NCBI GenBank assembly: GCA_016763715.1
Contig: JAESTG010000105.1
Location: 1 to 12,360 of the forward strand
Origin: Flavobacteriaceae bacterium
Lineage (GTDB): Bacteria; Bacteroidota; Bacteroidia; Flavobacteriales; Flavobacteriaceae
Length of the DNA: 12,360 nt
Reading direction: 5' to 3'
The notes below the pieces were generated by a model. It was not told where the DNA came from. It ran no database searches and worked only from the letters and a program-made list of their open reading frames with translations. Below, in pieces: positions 1 to 6,444 of the stretch (positions are counted from its first letter, which is position 1; each line of letters opens with the position of its first letter). The position numbers and the translations under genes were made by a program.

Positions 1-1139
1 AAGACTTTGTTCCCTCCTAAATGATCGAATAGATTGCCAATAATCACGGAGCCCAAGGTTCCGCCAAGAGCAGAGACAAAAGTTAATATTCCTGCCAAAG
101 CACTATGATGACTTTTATCGGTTGCAGATAAAACGGTTGAGCTTATTAAAGGGTAAAGGGGAGCCAGAAATAGACCTATCATTGGAAATAGAAATGAAAC
201 TAATGGAAGGTCTTCTAATTTAGTAATAGTCATATCTGGCACATTGTTTGCCATAGGCAACACAATCAAAACAAGTGCAGCGGAACAAATAATTCCAGTT
301 ACTGCAATTTAAATCCACTTTATTTTTTTTACCAATAATCCAGTAATAAATCGTCCAACAGCAAATGACGCCATAAGTATCACAGCCATTTGAGTTGCAA
401 GTTTTGCTTTAATGTGTAAAGTTTCTTTATTGAAGGTAGGTAGCCAGGTCATAATGCCCTGTTCAGTCATGACATAGAAAAATGCAAAAATCGCGAAAAT
501 CCAAATAAGTGGATTTAGAAATAAACGAAGCATTGCCTGAATATCTTGTAAAACTGTTGTCTCTTTTTTTTCAATCTCTAAGCTGAATTTGGAGAATAAT
601 ATTATGGTGAATGCAATGGCTATAATCCCCGCCATCAATAAGTAAGCATTGAGCCAAGCATCTTGATCATTGTCATCATAAAATAATGGGAACACCAGAT
701 ACATAAATATGATGCCTACCATAAAAATGGTTTCAACAAAACTCATCAATCTTCGATGGTCATCTTTGCCATCTGTGACATATCCAATGAGTGCATAAAC
801 CGCAACTTTTACTATCGCAAAACTCAAACCTGTAACCGCAAATAAAATTTTAACAGACCAAAATGAATTTCCAAGATACATGCCTAAACATCCAAAAAAC
901 ACTAAGGCTAAGCTAATAAGCATCCCTTTTTTATAACCAATTTTTGGTAGGAATGATCCAATAATAAAGGATACCAGCGCAATGGATAAATCTTTGAATA
1001 GTTCTAAAAATGCGGCATCTCCTTTTACTACTTCATAGACTTCTTGTGATCTTTCTACAAGTATTCCGACACTGTTAAGGAGAGCAGCAAATACAAAATA
1101 GATTAAAAAAAGTGATATTTTTATGCCCGTGTTTTTCAT
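1..1139 (-). pseudogene. MFS transporter, interrupted by an in-frame stop and truncated by the window edge
   Basis: This encodes an inner-membrane major facilitator permease. The 276 residues before the stop are a chain of hydrophobic helices, with a motif-A-like loop around residues 61-71 (GSFLPKIGYKK) between helices 2 and 3 and a hydrophilic central loop near residues 185-205. The TAA at 309-311 falls after about eight helices. The same frame then runs open for another 102 codons to base 1 and still encodes MFS-like helices (for example FPMIGLFLAPLYPLISS, and a late loop with GGTLGSVIIGNLFDHLGG). The gene is therefore one transporter with a nonsense change, not a short protein. The start ATG (1137-1139) overlaps the stop of the upstream symporter as ATGA, which implies coupled translation. 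The substrate is unknown; a sugar is likely from the neighbours. The in-frame continuation was read codon by codon and is secure; whether the stop is biological or a sequencing error is not. Confidence 0.82.
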
Positions 1140-2809
1140 TTCACCATTTTTTCTGAAACTCCTTTGGTAAGTCTAAATGCCAATAACCCGGCAATTATAA
1201 AAAATACCCCACCAAACAAAATGGCGTTTTCAGCATTGTTATTGAGTAAATTTTTGATGATCGGTCCAAAAGTAACCGTCTGTATGAGCATTGGAATCAC
1301 AATCATCATGTTCACGATTCCCATATAAACACCACGTTTATCTTCTGGAATCACTTTAGAAACCATTGCATATGGTATTCCCATCATGGCAGCCCATCCA
1401 ATTCCAAATAGTATCATAGGTGCTAAAAGGGCATATTCATTGCTAATAAAAGGCATGGAAAGCATAGCCATTCCTGTAAAAAATAAGCTCACAACATATA
1501 CTGCTTTGGAGCTATATTTGCGAGCAAAAGGAACAAGTGCCAAAGCAACTAACATGGTGACCAAGTTGTAAGTTCCATTCATAAGACCAGTTTGAGCAAG
1601 TGCCTCTCCAGCCATTACGTTCATATTTTGCGCAAATGATACATCGACAGTACTTATGGTTTCACCAGCCTTACATGCGTCAATAATGGCTTTGTATTTT
1701 TCATCATCATTGTGACTAATTCCAAACAAGCTTGATCTAAGCATAGGGGTTATAAACTGCCAATAAATAAACAAGGCGTACCATTGAAAGAAATAGACTC
1801 CAGCCAATTTCCACATCATTTTTGGCATGTGCCCAATGGCATCGGCAGATTCAATAAATGGGTGCAATAAGTCTCCCAGTTTTTTAATGGAGTTATTTAC
1901 TTTGTTTCTCTTGATAAGCTTGTACAAATAGAAAAGCCAAATGAAGGCAATAACCAATATAATTATAACCAGAAGGTTGATGTTTTCAAATAGGCTAGGA
2001 AAAATATAACCCATTGAATAACCTAATAATGTAGGTAAAGATAAAATGACAAAGAGGACACTTAAAATTTGAAAGATAGGCAATGGCTTTCCTTTGTTGA
2101 ATTCATTTAGTTTCTTTAATTCTTCTTCTGAAGGAGGTATTTCTGGTGTTTTCCAAATCGACCAAAGTATAGTAGCAATTGAAGCAAAAGCTCCTAAAAA
2201 GAAAGAATAATACACCCATTTGGGTATGGCTGATACTGTCTCAGTTGCTGTGCTGCAAAGACTTGCAGTTTCAACTGGAGGTATGCTGAACCAATCCTGA
2301 AAAAGAAATAAAGAAAAATTGGCCACAGTAATTCCAGCACCCACAAACAAACTCTGCATCTGATAACCAAAGGTCAATTGGTTATTGGGTAGTTTGTCTC
2401 CCACGAACGCTCTATAAGGCTCCATGGCGGTGTTGTTTGCTGCGTCTAGAATCCAAAGCAATCCTACGGCAAACCATAAGTGCGAACTAAACGGAAAAGC
2501 CAATAAACATAAACTACCTAAAATTGCACCAATTAAAAAGAAGGGTTTTCTTCGCCCTCCCCATTTGGGAGACCAAGTTTTATCCGAAATTGCTCCAATG
2601 ATGGGTTGTATGAGTAATCCTGTTACCGGTCCAGCTAAATTTAGTAATGGTAAATCTGCGTGATCAGCTCCCAAGTATGAGAAAATAGGATTAATCGCTG
2701 TTTGTTGCAGTCCAAAACTAAATTGGATTCCAAAAAACCCAACATTCATATTCCATATTTGCCAAAAGGAGAGGTTCGGTTTTTTGATCTTCATGGTTTT
2801 AGTTAGCAT
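1136..2809 (-). CDS. SLC45/GPH-type sugar:H+ symporter (MFS)
   Basis: This is a 557-residue inner-membrane sugar transporter, probably a proton symporter for a disaccharide such as sucrose or maltose. The N-terminal half carries the family hallmarks: IGAISDKTW around residues 71-79, the GGRRKPF loop at 84-90 (equivalent to the RxGRR loop of sucrose symporters) and LDAANNTAMEPYRAFVGD at 121-138. A long central hydrophilic/hydrophobic insert separates the two six-helix halves. Length is normal for bacterial members with this insert. Met1 (2807-2809) and Met6 (2792-2794) are both possible starts; neither has a Shine-Dalgarno sequence. It is the first gene after an intergenic region with a LacI-type operator, so sugar-induced derepression is likely. 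It overlaps the next MFS gene by ATGA. Family is well supported; the exact sugar is inference. Confidence 0.87.
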   Translation of the reverse strand: MLTKTMKIKKPNLSFWQIWNMNVGFFGIQFSFGLQQTAINPIFSYLGADHADLPLLNLAGPVTGLLIQPIIGAISDKTWSPKWGGRRKPFFLIGAILGSLCLLAFPFSSHLWFAVGLLWILDAANNTAMEPYRAFVGDKLPNNQLTFGYQMQSLFVGAGITVANFSLFLFQDWFSIPPVETASLCSTATETVSAIPKWVYYSFFLGAFASIATILWSIWKTPEIPPSEEELKKLNEFNKGKPLPIFQILSVLFVILSLPTLLGYSMGYIFPSLFENINLLVIIILVIAFIWLFYLYKLIKRNKVNNSIKKLGDLLHPFIESADAIGHMPKMMWKLAGVYFFQWYALFIYWQFITPMLRSSLFGISHNDDEKYKAIIDACKAGETISTVDVSFAQNMNVMAGEALAQTGLMNGTYNLVTMLVALALVPFARKYSSKAVYVVSLFFTGMAMLSMPFISNEYALLAPMILFGIGWAAMMGIPYAMVSKVIPEDKRGVYMGIVNMMIVIPMLIQTVTFGPIIKNLLNNNAENAILFGGVFFIIAGLLAFRLTKGVSEKMVK

Positions 2810-2817
2810 TTGGTAAT

Positions 2818-2839
2818 GTAAGAATCACAAATTTCTTAC
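2818..2839 (-). repeat. Short inverted repeat in the symporter leader
   Basis: The arms GTAAGAA and TTCTTAC pair perfectly over 7 bases around an 8-base loop. The structure ends about 8 bases before the Met1 codon. It is A/T-rich and has no U-tract, so it is not a terminator. It could weakly affect translation initiation or serve as a protein site. Immediately upstream in the transcript, ATTACAG occurs twice with a 9-base period (2839-2854 region). Confidence 0.35.
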
Positions 2840-2890
2840 TGTAATATCTGTAATTTTTGATAGAAAGTAGATAAATGAACTAGGAATGTC

Positions 2891-2925
2891 CAAATATTGA
2901 AACGAAAACGTTATCGTTAACTCAA
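2891..2925 (-). promoter_or_regulatory. Candidate promoter of the SLC45 symporter gene
   Basis: Read on the minus strand, AATATTTG (2891-2898) matches the Bacteroidota -7 element TAnnTTTG at all but the first base. A TTG lies upstream at 2923-2925. The 24-base spacing is a little longer than usual, so the -33 assignment is weak. The LacI-type palindrome sits between the two elements, where a bound repressor would block RNA polymerase. The predicted transcript would have a leader of roughly 75 bases. Inference from motif and position only. Confidence 0.4.
2901..2918. promoter_or_regulatory. LacI-family operator-like palindrome
   Basis: AACGAAAACGTTATCGTT is an 18-base inverted repeat with a central CG. 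Its two nine-base half-sites (AACGAAAAC and AACGATAAC) differ at a single position. A central CG flanked by A/T-rich arms with outer CG pairs is typical of LacI/GalR-family operators, which commonly control sugar transporter genes in Bacteroidota. It lies about 90 bases upstream of the symporter start. No regulator gene is in the window, so the cognate protein is unknown. Confidence 0.62.
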
Positions 2926-2952
2926 TTCTTAATATTAGGGAACTAAAATAAT

Positions 2953-4170
2953 TTAAGAATGAAGCTGTTTATCTAGTGCCAATTGCATGAAAATAATTCC
3001 TGAAGCGGTATAACCCATTTGCGTTTTCCCTCCTACTTGGAGTGTAGTGGCGTTAAAGAATTCTTGAAAGTCCCAATCTTTATTTTCTAGAACTGTTTCT
3101 GTAAAACTAGAAATAATCATTTCAACTTCTTTGTGCAGACCGTTGTTGGAAAGTCCTAAACAAAAGAGGCCCATCCATACAGGCCAAATGCCACCATTGT
3201 GAAAAGCCCCTGGGTCATTTTTAAAACTGAAAGAAAAATTACCTTTCAATAAATTCCAGTCGGTGCTTTCTGGTGTGATTATAGGCCAAAATGCTGGAAT
3301 TAAAGTTCTAGATAATTCCGAAGTAAGTTTTGAAATATAATTTGAGATTCTTTTTTTTTGCGTTTCATCTAGTTTCATTTGTAATAATGCCAATGCATTC
3401 CCAGCGGCATCAAAGCGTTGGTCATAAACACCAGGTAAAATGAAGGCAGTAAAATGCTCGATTGCATTTAAATTTAATTTATGGAACGCATCTTTGTGAT
3501 AGATATTTTCTTCTGAAGTAAGCTTAGAAGGCCAGAAATTAGTAACACTACGCTGTTTAATTTCTTCTAGATTCACGATGGGTTCTCCAGTAATTTTTTC
3601 CCAAAGAGACTCTCCCCATAATCGAAGCATATTGTCGTAGAGTGTATATCCATGGACGGGATATTCATCTGCCCAATTGCCACTCAAAGGAGTGTAGATC
3701 CACCCATTTCCATTGAATTCGACACTTTTTAAATAAGTACGGCACTTTGCTACCGCAGGCTTTAATAGTACCCAATTTTCTTCATCTTTGGTTTCGAGAT
3801 AGTAGCTACAACAGCCCACTACAAACCAAGTATTGGCATCCACACGCCCTACCAAGCTTCCGAAGGAAATATCGGTATAATCTGTCGGTAATACATTGGA
3901 AGGAATCATTCCCAATTCGTGTTGGCATTTGGCTAGGGTAAGCAATGAGTTTTTTAATCCATCAATCAAAATTTCGTCTCGAATCATTAAACCAGCCAAT
4001 CCACAAACAATACTGTCTCGAGCCCATATGCGTTTGTAATTATCTGCTTTTACGGTGCTGCCTAAAATACCGTGCGGTGTGGTTAAGCGATGTAAAAGAT
4101 GAATCGATTCGTCATATAATTTTTTAAAACTATCCCGTATTTCGTCTGAATTAATACCCGAATCAATCAT
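2953..4170 (-). CDS. Six-hairpin glycosidase, GH100 (neutral invertase)-like
   Basis: This 405-residue protein has no signal peptide and should act in the cytoplasm. Its motif order follows that of six-hairpin (alpha/alpha)6-barrel glycosidases, closest by eye to GH100 alkaline/neutral invertases: RIWARD at 47-52; RVDANTW at 109-115, which lines up with the region holding the catalytic acid of bacterial GH100; WADEYPVHGYTLYDN at 166-180; GAFHNGGIWPVW at 321-332; and QEFFNATT at 369-376, followed by GYTASG at 386-391. Candidate catalytic residues are Asp111 (or Asp168) and Glu370. The ATG overlaps the upstream gene's stop by 8 bases (ATGATTGA), and the sugar symporter gene follows downstream. 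Hydrolysis of an imported oligosaccharide is the natural role. It could instead be related to amylo-1,6-glucosidase/GH133-type enzymes. An A9 run (3351-3359 on the plus strand as T9) lies in frame. Glycosidase fold is likely; family and substrate are less sure. Confidence 0.68.
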   Translation of the reverse strand: MIDSGINSDEIRDSFKKLYDESIHLLHRLTTPHGILGSTVKADNYKRIWARDSIVCGLAGLMIRDEILIDGLKNSLLTLAKCQHELGMIPSNVLPTDYTDISFGSLVGRVDANTWFVVGCCSYYLETKDEENWVLLKPAVAKCRTYLKSVEFNGNGWIYTPLSGNWADEYPVHGYTLYDNMLRLWGESLWEKITGEPIVNLEEIKQRSVTNFWPSKLTSEENIYHKDAFHKLNLNAIEHFTAFILPGVYDQRFDAAGNALALLQMKLDETQKKRISNYISKLTSELSRTLIPAFWPIITPESTDWNLLKGNFSFSFKNDPGAFHNGGIWPVWMGLFCLGLSNNGLHKEVEMIISSFTETVLENKDWDFQEFFNATTLQVGGKTQMGYTASGIIFMQLALDKQLHS

Positions 4171-5071
4171 CCATTAAAGGTAGATAAATATGTGCTTTCC
4201 AACTCATAGCGTCACCCCCAGATTGTGGGTCGTCAAGGTATATTTCGGTAGGTAAGTTTCTTACTTTTAAATTGTTTCTTTTGGCATATTCCAACAAATA
4301 ATACCATGCATTATTTGTAATGGCATAATTGCCATTAAATTCTGCTTTGATTCCTCGAAATGAAGGAGACTCTTTGAAAAATACTAGGTCTGAAACAGGA
4401 AGAGAATCTGATTTGGCAATGGGAAAACAAAAATTATATTCAATTGTAGATGATTCCTCATCCCATTTTGTGACTTCCAAATAGGGGTCACCTTGTAATT
4501 TCACTTCGTTTTCGTTAATGTAGCCCATCAAATCACCAATGCTATACAACATAGTTGACGCCTTTTTGTTTACAGCCGATTTAAGCGGAAGGTATACAGC
4601 GTAACGTGCCTCAAACACAGTGTCGGTTATGGAATGCACTTTAAACTTTTTAGTTTCAGTAACAAGTTCATTCCCAATTGTTTTTACTGTTTGAATACTT
4701 CGTTTTACAAAGTCATTTTTAGAAAATGGCACTTGTATTTTTTGAATAAGCCAATTATTTTTATCCGTAATCTTTACATCAACCTTAGTGGTGGAATCGT
4801 CTTCGCGATAGAAATTCCAATCGTATTTAAATATAGAATCACCTACTTGAACCGTTTGAGAAATGGATGAATAGCGTTGTTGATCTTTAAGACTAGCACT
4901 CTTGATACCACTATCTTTAGTTCCTTGCCATTGTTTAATTTGATTGTAAACAATGGCGGGAGGTTGTTTGGTGGTAAAAGAGATTTGATAATGATCTTTT
5001 TTTAGACCGAAATACCAAACGCCTGCAATCACCAAAGCTAAAAGAAATAAAACTCGAAAGGATTTTTTCAT
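4163..5071 (-). CDS. Membrane-anchored SRPBCC + GyrI-like effector-binding protein
   Basis: This 302-residue protein starts with one membrane helix (about residues 5-22, after MKKSFR), so the rest is probably held on the periplasmic face of the inner membrane. Residues about 25-150 look like an SRPBCC/polyketide-cyclase-type ligand-binding fold (HYQISFTTKQPPAIVYNQIKQW, then a WNFY strand). Residues about 150-298 match a GyrI-like domain, with GDPYLEVTKWDEE (194-206), FNGNYAITNNAWYYLLEYAKRNNLKV (245-270), TEIYLDDP (275-282) and a closing WKAHIYLPL (291-299). Both domains bind small molecules; neither has obvious catalytic residues. The ATG is 8 bases after the haloperoxidase-like gene's stop, and its own stop overlaps the glycosidase start by 8 bases, so it is co-expressed with both. 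The domain pair is known in Bacteroidota; the ligand is unknown. Confidence 0.78.
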   Translation of the reverse strand: MKKSFRVLFLLALVIAGVWYFGLKKDHYQISFTTKQPPAIVYNQIKQWQGTKDSGIKSASLKDQQRYSSISQTVQVGDSIFKYDWNFYREDDSTTKVDVKITDKNNWLIQKIQVPFSKNDFVKRSIQTVKTIGNELVTETKKFKVHSITDTVFEARYAVYLPLKSAVNKKASTMLYSIGDLMGYINENEVKLQGDPYLEVTKWDEESSTIEYNFCFPIAKSDSLPVSDLVFFKESPSFRGIKAEFNGNYAITNNAWYYLLEYAKRNNLKVRNLPTEIYLDDPQSGGDAMSWKAHIYLPLMDD

Positions 5072-5079
5072 ATTGGGAA

Positions 5080-6444
5080 TTACATATCGAGCTTGTTAAT
5101 TATCAATTCACCTACCTTAATTCCCTGCTCCAAACCAATTTCGATTGCAGCTCTGTAATGAATACCGCCGTACATTCTACTAAGGGCGGCTTCTTGAGCT
5201 GCTTTGTTAAATGAATCGAAGGAGCGTACGGGTATGCCATATGGTAATTCAGTATCATCCAAAAAACTAAAGTTGTCACCAAAGATATCTGTAAGCACCG
5301 TTGCTGCTGCCCCAGATACCACGGAGTGTCCACTTACATATTCTGGAAAGGGAGGTGTTTGTAAAATGGGTTTCCAATTTTCGTCAATACTTTGGTTGAT
5401 TAACGTCTCTGGACGAATCAAATTACTGCGATATTTTTCATCCCAGCAGCTAATAAAGCCGTCATAAACACCCATAGATGTTTTGGTGTAAGCTAATACA
5501 GTTTTATTGAAATTAGCCTCGTCTTTTTTGCATGCTATTTTTACAATTCCCATCCAGTGAGCTCCTGGTGTGATTTTTTTAGTCGCAAACATTAAATGAC
5601 CACGAGTTACAGAAACATAAGGATTACAGTCCCAGAATTGAGCAATTTTAATTTCTTCAGACTCATCGCCTTCTTCAGTAATACGCTCGCTAATGTCATA
5701 TACTTCAATTAGTTCTTTGTAAAAATCACTATCTTTTTCCATAGAAAAAGGAGGAGGAGGAGTGGGCTTAAATTGAGCTGCTGAATCTAAAACGAAAGGT
5801 CTTATTTTGTTCCAGTGAGGTTCAATTCCATCTAAATAGGATGGAGGAGTTGGTTGCCATCTAGAAGGGTCGTCAGTATTTACAGTAAACTTAGACATGG
5901 TGCGAGTTTGTTTGTAAAAATCTCCGTCATACCAATTTTTTATGTGATTGCTCACCGCAAGTCCGTACGACTTTGCCAATTCAAATTCGGCAGGGTTTTG
6001 CGCATTCCAAACCTGATATAGACTGTCACGATAGGTTTCCATTTTTTCTTCTGAAAAGATAAGGGCTTTACTTACATCCATATGCGCAACAAGAGCTGCT
6101 AGTGGTAAGTTAACTCCCTCTTCTGCCTTCGGAATAGAGGAAAACTCTTTAAGCTGTCCTGTCAATGAATTGTAGTTTTCGTCTTTTTGAGCAATAATTT
6201 CATAAGCTGCGATGTTTGCGTTGGCATAAATGCGACTAGCAACTGGTGGTGAAAAAATATCGTGTACCATAATTTGTGTGACACGATCCACTGAATTATG
6301 ATATTGATTTGTGGTAATCACAATCGGTTCGTTGTTCTTCTCTGCTTTTTTATCGGCACAAGAGTTCAAAAGAACTGTGAGTGCTAAAAAGATAAAGAGG
6401 GGGATTCTTTTATTCCTGAATCTCATATACCTGGGCTGTTTCAT
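5080..6444 (-). CDS. Vanadium-dependent haloperoxidase-like (PAP2 superfamily) lipoprotein
   Basis: The 454-residue product starts with a lipoprotein signal ending at LLNSC (Cys29). It carries the complete vanadate/phosphate pocket of vanadium haloperoxidases: Lys337 and Arg344 (KYRSNLIRP), Ser371-Gly372-His373 (EYVSGHS), and Arg423 and His429 (SRMYGGIH). The spacings (7 residues Lys to Arg, 6 residues Arg to His) equal those of fungal vanadium chloroperoxidase K353/R360 and R490/H496. His373 corresponds to its catalytic H404. The usual proline before SGH is valine here. The enzyme would oxidise halides with peroxide, or act as a phosphatase, in the envelope; sequence alone cannot decide. The start is Met at 6442-6444 or Met7 at 6424-6426; the latter gives a tighter signal peptide and cuts the overlap with the upstream VCBS gene from 35 to 17 bases. 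VCBS/UnbV neighbours are typical for this family in Bacteroidota. Confidence 0.87.
   Translation of the reverse strand: MKQPRYMRFRNKRIPLFIFLALTVLLNSCADKKAEKNNEPIVITTNQYHNSVDRVTQIMVHDIFSPPVASRIYANANIAAYEIIAQKDENYNSLTGQLKEFSSIPKAEEGVNLPLAALVAHMDVSKALIFSEEKMETYRDSLYQVWNAQNPAEFELAKSYGLAVSNHIKNWYDGDFYKQTRTMSKFTVNTDDPSRWQPTPPSYLDGIEPHWNKIRPFVLDSAAQFKPTPPPPFSMEKDSDFYKELIEVYDISERITEEGDESEEIKIAQFWDCNPYVSVTRGHLMFATKKITPGAHWMGIVKIACKKDEANFNKTVLAYTKTSMGVYDGFISCWDEKYRSNLIRPETLINQSIDENWKPILQTPPFPEYVSGHSVVSGAAATVLTDIFGDNFSFLDDTELPYGIPVRSFDSFNKAAQEAALSRMYGGIHYRAAIEIGLEQGIKVGELIINKLDM

Noticed and set aside
2940..2960. A terminator after the glycosidase gene
   Set aside because: No GC-rich hairpin followed by a T-run could be found between the stop codon and the operator.
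3351..3359. A9 run (T9 on the plus strand) in the glycosidase gene as a phase-variation switch
   Set aside because: The frame is intact through it (QKKRIS), and lysine-rich A runs are common in AT-rich genomes; nothing else supports switching.
1386..5467. Plus-strand open frames of 60-90 codons across the transporter, glycosidase and haloperoxidase-like genes
   Set aside because: Each lies opposite a strongly supported minus-strand gene, has no recognisable domain, and has low-complexity or implausible composition; they are antisense shadows.
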